NCBI GenBank assembly: GCA_019187365.1
Contig: JABARE010000003.1
Span: 1-64,000, forward strand
Source: Saprospiraceae bacterium
GTDB lineage: Bacteria; Bacteroidota; Bacteroidia; Chitinophagales; Saprospiraceae
DNA length: 64,000 nt
Direction of reading: 5' to 3'
Shown here: positions 45,696 through 55,578 of the stretch, in pieces
Numbering within the stretch: position 1 is the first letter of the stretch
Layout: the number at the start of each line of letters is the position of its first letter
Notes under the pieces: generated by a model
Told to the model about the DNA's origin: nothing
Database searches by the model: none
Seen by the model: only the letters and a program-made list of their open reading frames with translations
Program-made: the position numbers and the translations under genes

Positions 45696-48600
45696 ATGAT
45701 GAGCGCCGAACCCGCCGTGTACCACCCCGAGCACAAGATCCGTATCCTCACCGCAGCGTCGCTGTTCGACGGGCACGACGCAGCCATCAACATCATGAGG
45801 CGGATCATGCAGCGCAGCGGCGCCGAGATCATCCACCTCGGCCACAACCGTTCGGCCCTGGAGATTGTCGAAGCCGCCATTCAGGAAGACGTCCAGGGCA
45901 TCGCCATCACCTCCTACCAGGGTGGCCACAACGAATTTTTTAAATACATCTTCGATTTGTTGCGGGAACGCAACTGCGGGCACATCCGCATATTCGGCGG
46001 AGGTGGAGGGACCATCCTTCCCGCGGAGATCGAAGAGCTCCATGCCTACGGCATTGCCCGCATTTACAGCCCGGACGACGGCAGAAAGATGGGCCTTCAG
46101 GGCATGATCAACGACCTGTTGAGGCAATGCGATTTTGCAAGCCATACCAGGGAAGCCCATTCCGGGGAAGACCTCGATTTCGCCCGCCTTGCCCGCCTCA
46201 TTACCCTTGCAGAAAACGACCCCGGTCAGGCAGAGCACTTGCTCACTGGATTGGAATCTGCCACCTCTTCCAAAAAAATTCCGGTTCTGGGCATAACGGG
46301 TACCGGTGGCTCAGGCAAGTCGAGTTTGGTTGACGAACTCGTCCGCCGTTTTGTCCTCGATTTTCCGGATAAAAAGATCGCCATTGCCTCTGTTGATCCG
46401 TCGAAGCGCAAAACCGGTGGCGCGCTGCTTGGCGACCGCATTCGCATGAATGCCATCCACCCGGAGTTCCACGGTGGCCGGGTTTTCATGCGTTCTCTGG
46501 CCACACGGCAGAGCAACCTCGCCCTTTCTCCGCACATCCACCATGCACTGCGTCTGTTTCGCGTTTGGGATTTTGACCTCATCGTGCTGGAGACTTCCGG
46601 CATCGGTCAAAGCGATACGGAAATTGTCGATTTCAGCGACCTTTCGCTTTACGTCATGACTCCGGAATACGGAGCGGCAACGCAGCTCGAAAAAATCGAT
46701 ATGCTCGATTTTGCGGATGCCGTGGCCATCAACAAATTCGACAAGCGGGGTTCCATGGACGCATTGCGAGACGTGCGCAAACAATTTCAGCGCAACCGCG
46801 GCGTCTGGGAACAGGCGCCGGAGACCATGCCGGTTTACGGCACCATCGCATCGCAATTCAACGATCCGGGAACCAACCAACTCTATAAACAACTCATGCT
46901 ACTCCTGGCTGCGAAAGCGGGGGTGCAATGGACATCGACTCTGGAACTTCCGGTTGGGGAATCCGAAAAAGTGTACATCATCCCGCCTTCCAAAACGCGT
47001 TACCTGAGTGAAATATCCGAAAACAACCGTCGCTATGACCACTGGGCAAGCCAGCAGGCCGAAGTGGCCAACAGGCTGTATTGTTTGGAGGAAGCGCGCA
47101 AAGAAATGACAGCAGCCGGAAAGGACGCCGGCGTGCTGGAGTCCCTTGTCCGCGGGTTGCAGCTTAAATTGGACGGCAACTGCCGCGCCATGCTCGAGGC
47201 CTGGCCCCAACTCCGGGAGGCCTATTCGCTCGACGAGTTCTCCTATTCCGTGAGAGGTAGGGAGATCCGGGTGCCGACGTTCAGTCTTTCGCTTTCGCAC
47301 AGCCGCATTCGACGCGTAGCACTTCCCGCCTACAGGGCCTGGGGAGACATTCTCCGCTGGCAGCTCCAGGAAAACGTGCCTGGTTCCTACCCTTACACCG
47401 CCGGAGTTTATCCGTTCAAGCGTCAGGAGGAAGATCCCACGCGCATGTTCGCAGGAGAGGGTGGTCCCGAGCGGACCAACCGCCGTTTCCATTATCTCAG
47501 CCTCGACATGCCTGCAAACAGGCTAAGCACCGCCTTCGATTCGGTGACCCTCTACGGCGAGGATCCGGATGAGCGCCCCGACATATACGGCAAAGTGGGA
47601 AACAGCGGCGTGAGCATTTGCAGCCTCGACGATGCCAAAAAGTTGTACAGCGGGTTTGATCTCTGCGACCCCAGGACTTCAGTGAGCATGACCATCAACG
47701 GCCCTGCAGCGACCCTTTGTGCATTTTTTATGAATGCGGCCATAGACCAGCAATGCGAGCGCTATTTGCGGGAGCAAGGACTCGGCGAAAGGGTGGAGCA
47801 GCGGCTGAGAGAAAAATTTGATGCCAAAGGCCTGCCAAGGCCATCGTACCAGGGTAGTTTACCTCAGGGAAACAACGGCCTTGGATTGATGTTGCTGGGT
47901 TTGACCGGCGATGAAGTGGTTGAACCGGATGTTTATCAGAAGATCAAAGCCCATGCGCTGTCTGCTGTGCGCGGAACCGTCCAGGCCGACATACTCAAAG
48001 AGGACCAGGCGCAAAATACCTGTATCTTTTCTACGGAGTTCTCGCTGAAACTGATGGGCGACGTCCAGGAATACTTCATCCGAAACAAGGTTCGCAATTT
48101 TTATTCTGTGTCGATCAGCGGATACCACATCGCCGAAGCGGGTGCCAATCCGATATCGCAGCTTGCATTCACCCTTGCCAACGGATTTACATTCGTGGAA
48201 TATTATCTGTCGCGTGGAATGCACATCGACGATTTCGCTCCCAACCTGTCGTTTTTCTTTTCCAACGGAGTCGATCCCGAATATGCCGTCATCGGCAGGG
48301 TTTCCCGCCGCATCTGGGCTAAGGCCATGAAACACCGGTACGGTGCCAACGAGCGCAGCCAGATGTTGAAATACCACATCCAGACTTCTGGCAGGTCGCT
48401 GCACGCCCAGGAGATTTCTTTCAACGACATCCGCACGACCCTGCAAGCACTCTATGCGATTTACGACAATTGCAATTCGCTGCATACAAATGCATACGAC
48501 GAAGCGATAACGACGCCTACCGAGGAATCGGTGCGCAGGGCCATGGCCATACAACTCATCATCAACAACGAACTCGGTCTCGCAAAAAATGAAAACCCCC

Positions 48601-49070
48601 TGCAGGGAGCGTTCATCATCGAAGAACTGACCGATCTTGTCGAAGAAGCCGTTTTGGCAGAATTCGACCGCATCACGGAGCGCGGAGGTGTTTTGGGCGC
48701 CATGGAGACGATGTACCAACGCAGCAAGATCCAGGAGGAAAGTCTTTACTACGAAACCCTGAAGCACACCGGCGAATACCCGATCATTGGCGTCAATACC
48801 TTCCTTTCGAAGGACGGATCCCCAACGGTGTTGCCTCGCGAAGTGATCCGTGCTACGGCAGACGAAAAGAATGATCAGATCGCTGCCCTGAATTTGCTGA
48901 AATCGGCCAACGCGGAGCGTGCAGGCACCAGTCTTACCCACCTCCAGCAAGCTGCAATCCGCCACGAGAACATGTTTGAAGTGTTGATGGACACAGCCAA
49001 GTACTGCTCTCTGGGCCAGATCACGGCTGCCTTGTACGCGGTGGGCGGTCGCTATCGCAGAAATATGTAG
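45696..49070 (+). CDS. icmF: Fused isobutyryl-CoA mutase (IcmF)
   Basis: The 1124-residue protein carries three parts in order: a cobalamin-binding domain at the N terminus ([11 protein letters not shown] with the DxHxxG-type cobalt-ligating His), a MeaB-like G-protein chaperone ([18 protein letters not shown]-loop, about residues 195-450), and the acyl-CoA mutase barrel ([12 protein letters not shown], then [14 protein letters not shown]). The Phe in GVYPF replaces the Tyr of methylmalonyl-CoA mutase, an IcmF hallmark. It rearranges isobutyryl-CoA to butyryl-CoA with adenosylcobalamin, the G-protein domain guarding cofactor loading. I start at 45696, after the -7 box. Confidence 0.94.
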   Translation: MMSAEPAVYHPEHKIRILTAASLFDGHDAAINIMRRIMQRSGAEIIHLGHNRSALEIVEAAIQEDVQGIAITSYQGGHNEFFKYIFDLLRERNCGHIRIFGGGGGTILPAEIEELHAYGIARIYSPDDGRKMGLQGMINDLLRQCDFASHTREAHSGEDLDFARLARLITLAENDPGQAEHLLTGLESATSSKKIPVLGITGTGGSGKSSLVDELVRRFVLDFPDKKIAIASVDPSKRKTGGALLGDRIRMNAIHPEFHGGRVFMRSLATRQSNLALSPHIHHALRLFRVWDFDLIVLETSGIGQSDTEIVDFSDLSLYVMTPEYGAATQLEKIDMLDFADAVAINKFDKRGSMDALRDVRKQFQRNRGVWEQAPETMPVYGTIASQFNDPGTNQLYKQLMLLLAAKAGVQWTSTLELPVGESEKVYIIPPSKTRYLSEISENNRRYDHWASQQAEVANRLYCLEEARKEMTAAGKDAGVLESLVRGLQLKLDGNCRAMLEAWPQLREAYSLDEFSYSVRGREIRVPTFSLSLSHSRIRRVALPAYRAWGDILRWQLQENVPGSYPYTAGVYPFKRQEEDPTRMFAGEGGPERTNRRFHYLSLDMPANRLSTAFDSVTLYGEDPDERPDIYGKVGNSGVSICSLDDAKKLYSGFDLCDPRTSVSMTINGPAATLCAFFMNAAIDQQCERYLREQGLGERVEQRLREKFDAKGLPRPSYQGSLPQGNNGLGLMLLGLTGDEVVEPDVYQKIKAHALSAVRGTVQADILKEDQAQNTCIFSTEFSLKLMGDVQEYFIRNKVRNFYSVSISGYHIAEAGANPISQLAFTLANGFTFVEYYLSRGMHIDDFAPNLSFFFSNGVDPEYAVIGRVSRRIWAKAMKHRYGANERSQMLKYHIQTSGRSLHAQEISFNDIRTTLQALYAIYDNCNSLHTNAYDEAITTPTEESVRRAMAIQLIINNELGLAKNENPLQGAFIIEELTDLVEEAVLAEFDRITERGGVLGAMETMYQRSKIQEESLYYETLKHTGEYPIIGVNTFLSKDGSPTVLPREVIRATADEKNDQIAALNLLKSANAERAGTSLTHLQQAAIRHENMFEVLMDTAKYCSLGQITAALYAVGGRYRRNM

Positions 49071-49321
49071 CCGAAAGACCCGTTTACATCCTCCACCCCT
49101 AAACACCGTTTGACGTTCACAACGTTGCATGGAAGCCAAACAGTGGTTTGTCTTTTACCATCAGGGATAGCCACGAGCGATGAATGAGATCGGCGTGAGC
49201 GCCTGGCGTACTGACGTGTTTTCTTTGGTTGCTTTCTTTTGCCTGAATCGCTTGTTACAACAAGTGACGAAAATTCTCCAAATTCATATTAGACGAGAGG
49301 CAGTGTGGATGGAATTTCCTC
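49071..49321. other. Intergenic region between convergent icmF and MGMT-family genes
   Basis: About 250 bp holding no feature I can support. Confidence 0.35.
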
Positions 49322-49774
49322 TCATTTCAATTTCCGCTCAATTTTCCAGGCATTTCCCACCCGGATAAACGCTTGACCTTCCTGCCGTAGGAGGTCCATT
49401 TGACGGGTTTCGCCGCCGGGGAATTTTTCGAACAGGCGGCCGTTGTCGCGAACGACTCGCCAGTAGGGAGGAATTTTTTTTCGGCCTTCCTCGCGCAAGG
49501 TCTCTGCATACTCGGCACAGATGCGCAGGAAAATGCCGGTTGTCAGTGGACAGGTGTAATCGGCCTTGCACGTTTCGGCAATGACATCCCGCAATTCGCC
49601 GACGGTCCAGACCTTGCCCTTGGGAATTTCATAGAGCAGGCTTTCGATCAACCTTGGGGTGGGGATGACCATGCGGTCGCCTCCGTGACGGTGGTTCCAG
49701 ACATCGGGCCCCCTCTTGACTACTGCTTCGGCCGGGGTTTCCATTTTTTCACTCCAGGATTTCTTTGTCTTCAT
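49322..49774 (-). CDS. MGMT-family DNA-binding protein
   Basis: The 150-residue protein matches the methyltransferase-like DNA-binding family found in Bacteroidota: IPKGKVWTVGELRDVIAE, CPLTTGIFLRICAEYAE and IPPYWRVVRDNGRLFEKFPGG. The canonical PCHRV catalytic motif of O6-alkylguanine methyltransferase is absent; a Cys sits in TCPLTTG instead, so it may be an alkyltransferase-like protein that flags damage and does not remove it. N-terminal KTKKSWSEKM is the family's usual lysine-rich start. It ends the murA cluster (9 bp after the murA stop). Confidence 0.82.
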   Translation of the reverse strand: MKTKKSWSEKMETPAEAVVKRGPDVWNHRHGGDRMVIPTPRLIESLLYEIPKGKVWTVGELRDVIAETCKADYTCPLTTGIFLRICAEYAETLREEGRKKIPPYWRVVRDNGRLFEKFPGGETRQMDLLRQEGQAFIRVGNAWKIERKLK

Positions 49775-49782
49775 AGCCGGGC

Positions 49783-51096
49783 TCAGGTGCGGATGATTTG
49801 GGCTCCAACGGCTTGGAGGCGCTGGTCTATGTGCTCGTAACCGCGATCGATCTGGTGGATGGCGTGGATCCGGCTGGTACCACGAGCCGACAGGGCGGCG
49901 ATGAGCAGGGCAACCCCCGCTCGGATATCGGGAGACGTCATCTCAATGCCTCGAAGGGCAAAACGACGGTTGTGCCCGATGACCGTTGCGCGATGAGGGT
50001 CGCAAAGAATGATCTGTGCTCCCATGTCGATGAGTTTGTCGACAAAAAACAAGCGCGACTCAAACATTTTCTGATGTAACAAAACGGCCCCCTTTGCCTG
50101 AATGGCCATAACGAGAAGAACGCTCATCAGGTCAGGTGAAAAGCCTGGCCAGGGGGAGTCGTAAATGGTCATTATGGAGCCATCGAGAAAGGACTGGATG
50201 GCGTATTCTTCCTGTGCCGGAATGTGGAGGTCGTCGCCACGAACGTCTATCCTGGCTCCCAGGCGCTCGAACACCGTTGGAATGATGCCAAGTTGGGAAA
50301 CTCCGGCGTTTTTGATGGTAAGCGTCGACTGGGTCATTGCCGCCAGGCTGATGAAGCTGCCAATCTCGATCATATCCGGAAGAATGGTGTGCTCCGTTCC
50401 CCCGAGCCGCTCAACGCCATGAACGTGCAGGAGGTTGGAACCGATGCCTTCTATCCGGGCCCCCATTCTGCAAAGCATGGCGCACAGTTGCTGTATGTAA
50501 GGCTCGCACGCCGCATTGTAGATCGTCGTTTCTCCCCTTGCCAGAACAGCTGCCATCAGCACATTGGCCGTTCCGGTAACCGAGATCTCGTCCATCAGGA
50601 TGTAGGCACCTTCCAGCCGCTCAGCCGAGATCTCGTAGCGGTTGGAACCCTCGTCGTATTGAAACCTCGCTCCGAGTTTTTGCAATCCTAAAAAATGGGT
50701 ATCGAGCCGGCGCCGGCCGATCTTGTCACCTCCCGGCTTGGGCAGCACTGCTTTTTTATACCTCGCCAGCAGGGGGGCCAGCAGCATCACCGACCCGCGG
50801 ATCTTGCGCGCATTATCCTGGAAAGCTTCCGTGCCAAAGTACTCCAGGTCCACTTCGCGTGCCTCAAAGGTATAGCTGTGTGCATCGTGCCGGGTGACCT
50901 TAACACCAAGACCACCAAGGAGCTGGATCAAATGGCGGATATCGAGTATGTCGGGCAGGTTCCTTATGGTTACTGCTTCGGAGGTGAGCAGGGTGGCACA
51001 TAAAATCTGAAGGGCCTCATTTTTTGCGCCCTGGGGGTGGAGTTCGCCACTTAGGGTCTTCCCTCCGGTAACTTCAAAAGCATCGTTGACGGCCAT
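49783..51096 (-). CDS. murA: UDP-N-acetylglucosamine 1-carboxyvinyltransferase
   Basis: The 437-residue first enzyme of peptidoglycan synthesis transfers enolpyruvate to UDP-GlcNAc. Start at 51096 (MAVNDAFEVTGGKTLSGEL). It has QGAKNEALQILCATLL, NARKIRGSVMLLAPLL, SVTGTANVLMAA and SPDLMSVLLVMAIQA. The loop residue that is Cys115 in E. coli MurA is Asp124 here (KPGGDKIGRR). Asp at this site is known to prevent fosfomycin alkylation, so natural fosfomycin resistance is predicted. It lies in the minus-strand cluster running from the histidine kinase. Confidence 0.95.
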   Translation of the reverse strand: MAVNDAFEVTGGKTLSGELHPQGAKNEALQILCATLLTSEAVTIRNLPDILDIRHLIQLLGGLGVKVTRHDAHSYTFEAREVDLEYFGTEAFQDNARKIRGSVMLLAPLLARYKKAVLPKPGGDKIGRRRLDTHFLGLQKLGARFQYDEGSNRYEISAERLEGAYILMDEISVTGTANVLMAAVLARGETTIYNAACEPYIQQLCAMLCRMGARIEGIGSNLLHVHGVERLGGTEHTILPDMIEIGSFISLAAMTQSTLTIKNAGVSQLGIIPTVFERLGARIDVRGDDLHIPAQEEYAIQSFLDGSIMTIYDSPWPGFSPDLMSVLLVMAIQAKGAVLLHQKMFESRLFFVDKLIDMGAQIILCDPHRATVIGHNRRFALRGIEMTSPDIRAGVALLIAALSARGTSRIHAIHQIDRGYEHIDQRLQAVGAQIIRT

Positions 51097-51180
51097 ATAG
51101 CGGGATATCAGGGCCAAATGTAGGAAAAATGAGACGGCTGCACCGACGGGGATTTAGTCTGCCTCCCGGTTCTGTTTAAG

Positions 51181-51819
51181 TCAGCGCACCGGCTCGATCA
51201 GTTGGCAGAATTCTTCGAGGATCATGCCCGTTGCACCCCAGACGATGAGCTCTCCCAAGCGGATGGCTGGAACATCCAGGCGCAAACCGCGAGAACTGGA
51301 CACGGTACAACGCATCCGGTTGGCCGGGTCGAACAGACCGGAGACGCAAACTTCGTGGATGTCTTCGACCTCAGAATCCTGTTTGGTAAACCGTGGATGC
51401 CCGCGATAAAGACCCACAAAGGGTTGTACCCGGTAGTTGCTGACGGCGATATACAGTGGACTGAGCGAACCCAGCAGGTGTACGTTGGATGCGTCGATGC
51501 CTATTTCCTCGGCACATTCCCTGCTGGCGGTATCTTCCAGCCGCTCCTCAGGAAACGAAAGTCCGCCCCCCGGCAATCCGATCTGGCCGCGGTGATGGTC
51601 ACCCGGATGAGCGGAAATGCGCCGTATCAGGGGAAACCACAACGTATCCTCCTTCTCGTAAAGCAGGATGAGCACTGCCGCGGGTCGAGCACTGGAGGGT
51701 ATGTCGCCGGGTTCCCATAATCGGACCGGTGCCAGACGCGAATGTGCGGCCTGGCCAGGAAGGGGCATGGCCAGACCTTCCATCAACCGGTTCGTCCATA
51801 GCTTTGACTGGGGAAACAT
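51181..51819 (-). CDS. Nudix hydrolase, CoA-diphosphatase-like
   Basis: The 212-residue protein has the Nudix box GGGLSFPEERLEDTASRECAEEIG (GX5EX7REUXEEXGU satisfied), preceded by a CoA-pyrophosphatase-like region (AAVLILLYEKEDTLWFPLIRR). HPGDHHRGQIGLPGG is the NuCoA motif LLTxRS..HxGxhxFPGG in variant form. It probably removes the diphosphate part of CoA or NADH-type substrates. It lies between hemD and murA on the same strand, 49 bp after hemD's stop and 84 bp before murA. Confidence 0.85.
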   Translation of the reverse strand: MFPQSKLWTNRLMEGLAMPLPGQAAHSRLAPVRLWEPGDIPSSARPAAVLILLYEKEDTLWFPLIRRISAHPGDHHRGQIGLPGGGLSFPEERLEDTASRECAEEIGIDASNVHLLGSLSPLYIAVSNYRVQPFVGLYRGHPRFTKQDSEVEDIHEVCVSGLFDPANRMRCTVSSSRGLRLDVPAIRLGELIVWGATGMILEEFCQLIEPVR

Positions 51820-51868
51820 AGGTTCTGTAAACCGGAGGCCTGGAATGGCCCGGAACTACCAGGTAAAA

Positions 51869-52657
51869 TTACCTGTTTGATTTTTTGAGATACTCTTCGA
51901 TGGCCATATTCATCGAAGGGGTTTCGACCGTGGGTGCCTGGATATCGAGCACTAAGCCCGCATCCGCAACGGCTTTCGAAGCCGAATTGCCAAAGGCGGC
52001 AATGCGCATATCGCCCTGCTCAAACGAAGGAAAATTGTCAAAAAGCGAACGCACTTCCTGTGAACTGAACAATACGATCAAGTCGTAGGCAAAATCGCCC
52101 ATAGCCGCCAGATCGGCACTGACCACCCTATACATAGGTGATTCGTGGAACGGGACCTTGGCGGACTTGAGAAAATTGCTGACTTCCGGATTTCCCGTTT
52201 CCGCACAGGGCAGTAAGAAGGGGCCCGAATCTTTGTGCTTGGAAAAATAGTTAGACAGCTCCATGACGTTTTTAAGGCCGTTGAAGACCTTGCGCTTGCG
52301 GAATACAATGAACTTCTGGAGATAGTTCGCCAATGCCTCGGTTGCACAGAAATACTTGTTCATTTCATTGATCTTGAACCGCATTTCTTCGGCGAGGCGG
52401 AAGTAATTTTCGATGGCGCTTTTGCTGGTGAAAATGATGCAGGGAAATTCATCGTAACGGATGCGCTGTCTGCGGAATTCCTTCTCCTTGAAGCCCTCTA
52501 CCTGGATGAGCGATTTCCAGTCCAAACGAACGTTGTAACGGGTCTCCAGGTCAAAATAGGGGGAGCGCTCGGGCTTGGGCTGGGATACGAGGATGCGCTT
52601 TACTTTTTTCAGCCTGGACTCATTTTTCGTTGCGATGGTCGTCGTTTTTGTCGGCAT
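51869..52657 (-). CDS. hemD: Uroporphyrinogen-III synthase
   Basis: The 262-residue enzyme closes the ring in heme/siroheme/cobalamin synthesis. The HemD family is weakly conserved; here RILVSQPKPERSPYFDLE, CIIFTSKSAIENYF, YCATEALANYLQKF-like and IVLFSSQEVRSLFDNF give the two-domain pattern, and AAFGNSASKAVADAGL is the second-domain signature. The adjacent DUF4271 gene, also typical of Bacteroidota next to hemD, supports the call. The start ATG at 52657 begins MPTKTTTIATKNESRLKK. Confidence 0.88.
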   Translation of the reverse strand: MPTKTTTIATKNESRLKKVKRILVSQPKPERSPYFDLETRYNVRLDWKSLIQVEGFKEKEFRRQRIRYDEFPCIIFTSKSAIENYFRLAEEMRFKINEMNKYFCATEALANYLQKFIVFRKRKVFNGLKNVMELSNYFSKHKDSGPFLLPCAETGNPEVSNFLKSAKVPFHESPMYRVVSADLAAMGDFAYDLIVLFSSQEVRSLFDNFPSFEQGDMRIAAFGNSASKAVADAGLVLDIQAPTVETPSMNMAIEEYLKKSNR

Positions 52658-52669
52658 TTCCTTCGTCGT

Positions 52670-53584
52670 TCAAAATACGCCCTGCCGGTTCAGGTAAGTG
52701 AACATCAGGACAGGCGGCGCCAATTCGAAGGTGCAAAGGTACAACAAAAAATGAAACGGGTTACTACGCCAGAGTGCATTGTGGAAAATGAGTTCCCGCA
52801 TCTGACGGTAGAAAAACAAGACTCCAAACAGCAGGGTGACCAGAACGATGCATTTTTCAGCAAGCTCGTAGCTCACGAAAGTGATAATAAAATTGGCAGG
52901 AATTAGTATGACGGCAAACATGCAGCAAAAGACTACTATGCTGAACAAATACCGTTCGGTATAGGCGCTTATGCCAAAAATATACCCCAGCAATTTGAGA
53001 CTCAGGTGTCTGAAGAAATAGGCAGCAAGTACGAATCCCACGATGTGAAGCAGGTAGACCGGGGCCCGTATCCCGTAATAGTGGAGAACGACCAGGTATA
53101 AAAACAAACTCATCCCAACGAAGTAGAGTCCATAAAGCAGGTAGTAGATCAACCTGGCGTCTTCCCTGGTTTCGCGGAAAAGCAGGGACAGAAAGTTGAC
53201 GTTTACAAGGCTCCGGTAGAGTTTTACGGTAATGCTGCGGTTGAGGTTCAGCGCAATGGCCAGCATGGTGCTCAGAAAGAGCAAGCCCCAGAAAAGGAGG
53301 GTTTTAATTTCGGCCTCTGTAATGCGGTAGATGTTTTTTTTGCGCACCCAGCTGAACCATGGATTGCTCTTCCCCGTTGGAGTGCGCTGCGGGTCTAAGC
53401 GGGGAGCCACCCGCTCGAATGGATTCCTGACCTCGCGGGCCGTGTCGGCGTTGCGGGTGTCATTTGCTGGAACCGGAGCCTCCTGGCGACGTTTTAACTC
53501 GAGGGGATTGCCCGTTTGCTGAGCTTCAGCACAAAAGGCGGCCAGAATAAAACCCACAGCGGCGATCCATGCATTCAGGGACAT
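52670..53584 (-). CDS. DUF4271 membrane protein
   Basis: The 304-residue protein has a signal or first membrane segment at 4-22, a proline/arginine-rich periplasmic linker (RRQEAPVPANDTRNAD and RLDPQRTPTGKS) and about six transmembrane helices from residue 95 on (TLLFWGLLFLSTMLAIAL and following). DUF4271 proteins occur next to hemD across Bacteroidota; their function is not known. It overlaps the response regulator's 3' end by 10 bp and is followed 12 bp later by hemD, so all are probably one transcript. Confidence 0.88.
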   Translation of the reverse strand: MSLNAWIAAVGFILAAFCAEAQQTGNPLELKRRQEAPVPANDTRNADTAREVRNPFERVAPRLDPQRTPTGKSNPWFSWVRKKNIYRITEAEIKTLLFWGLLFLSTMLAIALNLNRSITVKLYRSLVNVNFLSLLFRETREDARLIYYLLYGLYFVGMSLFLYLVVLHYYGIRAPVYLLHIVGFVLAAYFFRHLSLKLLGYIFGISAYTERYLFSIVVFCCMFAVILIPANFIITFVSYELAEKCIVLVTLLFGVLFFYRQMRELIFHNALWRSNPFHFLLYLCTFELAPPVLMFTYLNRQGVF

Positions 53585-54264
53585 ATAAACTTAAAGCCGA
53601 TGCCATGGATGTTATCGATCTTCAGCGCCGGATCGTCGCTCAGGTACTTGCGAAGCCGGGATATGAACACATCCAGGCTCCGGCCCATAAAGTAGTCGTC
53701 CTCGCCCCAGAGGGTCTCCAGGATGACCGAGCGCTTGATGACCTTGTTTTTATTTTTGACTAGAAAACTGAGCAACTCACTTTCTCGCTGGGTGAGGATC
53801 CGCGAGTGATCTTCAAAAACCAATTGGTATTCCAATGGAAGATAGCGGTATATGCCTACCTGGATCTCCTTTTCTTCGGTTGGGGACTCAAACACCCGGC
53901 TGCGCCTCAAAAAGATCTCAATCTTGAGTATGAGCTCCTCAATGCTGAATGGCTTTGTGAGGTAATCGTCACCCCCCAGTTTGAGACCATGGATGCGATC
54001 GTCCTTGAGTGACTTGGCCGTAAGGAATAAAATGGGAATCTGGTGGTCTTTCTTCCGGATGTTCTCGGCAATGGTAAATCCGTCCATCTCGGGTAACATG
54101 ACGTCCAGGATGACGATGTCGAATTTTTCTTCTTTGAACTTCTCAAACGTCGCAGCGCCACTTATGCAATGAACGACCTCGTAACCCTGAAGTTCGAGGT
54201 GATCCTTTGTGATAAATGAAAGCGTTTCGTCGTCTTCGGCGTAAAGTATTCTGGCCCGTTTCAT
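53575..54264 (-). CDS. OmpR-family response regulator
   Basis: The 229-residue regulator has a receiver domain (ILYAEDDETLSF, phosphorylation site in VILDVMLPEMDGF at D54, FLTAKS, GGDDYLTKPF) and a winged-helix DNA-binding domain (LTQRESELLSFLVKNKNKV, ISRLRKYLSDDP, IHGIGFKFICP). It overlaps the kinase gene by 4 bp. The layout is similar to RprY of Bacteroides. Target genes are not identifiable. Confidence 0.94.
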   Translation of the reverse strand: MKRARILYAEDDETLSFITKDHLELQGYEVVHCISGAATFEKFKEEKFDIVILDVMLPEMDGFTIAENIRKKDHQIPILFLTAKSLKDDRIHGLKLGGDDYLTKPFSIEELILKIEIFLRRSRVFESPTEEKEIQVGIYRYLPLEYQLVFEDHSRILTQRESELLSFLVKNKNKVIKRSVILETLWGEDDYFMGRSLDVFISRLRKYLSDDPALKIDNIHGIGFKFICP

Positions 54265-55538
54265 TTATGGGAATTTTTGAGCAAGATACGAACAATTGTT
54301 CCCTTTTTGTACTCGCTTTGGATGCTTAGCTCGAAACCGTGGGCATCGCAAACCCGCTTCACGTAATACAGCCCAATGCCAAATCCCTTGACATTGTGCA
54401 CATCACCCGTCGAAACGCGGTAGAACTTATCAAACAAATAGGGAAGGTCTTCTTTCTTAATGCCTATGCCGTGGTCTTCTATCTCAAGGGCACATCCATC
54501 GAGCAGGTCGAGTGTACGGATGTAGATCTCCGGATGACCGACGCTGTACTTGATGGCATTGTCGACGAGGTTGCTGACGACGTTGAGCAGGTGAAACCGG
54601 TCTGCGCGGACCATGTGGTTGACCGCCCGGAAATCCGTTTCCATAATTCCTCCTGACTCCCTTACACGCAATTGCTGGTGGTCTACAACCTGCTGGATGA
54701 GTTCGTGCATGTCGAGATCTTCCATTTTTAATTCAAAACTGGAGGATTCCATTTTTGCAAGCTGCAAGACTTTTTCAATCTGGTCATTCAGCCGCGCATT
54801 CTGGTCTTTTATGATTTTGGCATACTGACTCAGACGCCTGTCTTCTTCGACCAGGGGATGACTGGCCAGCACCTCAGCAGCGATTTTGATAGATGAAATG
54901 GGCGTCTTGAATTCGTGCGTCATGTTGTTTACAAAATCCCGCATCAGTTCGGAGTACCGCTTTTGCCGCAGAATGATGTAGATGGCGGATGCGAGAATGA
55001 TGCAGGCGGCCAGCAGCAATCCGGAAAAGAAAAGCAAATTGCCCATGCTCTGATAAACATAAGTTTGCTTTTCTGGAAATTTGATGACGAAGTAATTCGT
55101 TGCCTGGTTCTTCTTGGCGGCTTTCTTCTTTTTGCTGATTTTAGCCTTTTTGTCAGTCGGTACATTGCAGCATTCGCTGTAAATCAGCTCGTTGGTGTTG
55201 CAGTCATAAACGCCGTATTCAAAAGGCGTCTTGATGTTCTGCTTTTCCAGTTCAGTCTCCAGCAATACCGCCAGCACCGAATGATCGATGGGTGTGTTTA
55301 CGTTGACTTCATAAGTGTTGCTGGCCTCCTGAACGATTAATCCCTTCTCCGTGACCTTGGCCTTGTTGTATGTGGCAATGCCGTTTGCCGTGTTGCGAAG
55401 TGCAATGCTCACAGCGCGATGAAATTCCCGTTCCTCCCGGTTGATGCTTTGCTTGATAAAATAGGCCTGCATGCCCAGTATCCCAAGGATCACCAGGACG
55501 CTGAAAGCAATGATGACCGTTATTTTACCCGTAGTCAA
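54261..55538 (-). CDS. Membrane sensor histidine kinase
   Basis: The 425-residue kinase has two membrane helices (about 6-28 and 167-190) enclosing a periplasmic sensor domain. The cytoplasmic part has the phosphoacceptor His208 in NNMTHEFKTPISS, the N box VSNLVDNAIKYS, and the ATP motifs IEDHGIGI and KGFGIGLYYVKR. It starts with TTG at 55538; no ATG lies nearby in frame. It resembles RprX-type kinases of Bacteroides and drives the adjacent response regulator. Confidence 0.93.
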   Translation of the reverse strand: MTTGKITVIIAFSVLVILGILGMQAYFIKQSINREEREFHRAVSIALRNTANGIATYNKAKVTEKGLIVQEASNTYEVNVNTPIDHSVLAVLLETELEKQNIKTPFEYGVYDCNTNELIYSECCNVPTDKKAKISKKKKAAKKNQATNYFVIKFPEKQTYVYQSMGNLLFFSGLLLAACIILASAIYIILRQKRYSELMRDFVNNMTHEFKTPISSIKIAAEVLASHPLVEEDRRLSQYAKIIKDQNARLNDQIEKVLQLAKMESSSFELKMEDLDMHELIQQVVDHQQLRVRESGGIMETDFRAVNHMVRADRFHLLNVVSNLVDNAIKYSVGHPEIYIRTLDLLDGCALEIEDHGIGIKKEDLPYLFDKFYRVSTGDVHNVKGFGIGLYYVKRVCDAHGFELSIQSEYKKGTIVRILLKNSHK

Positions 55539-55578
55539 TGGATGGTTTGATAAAAAAACCCGACAAACTTAAAACAGT

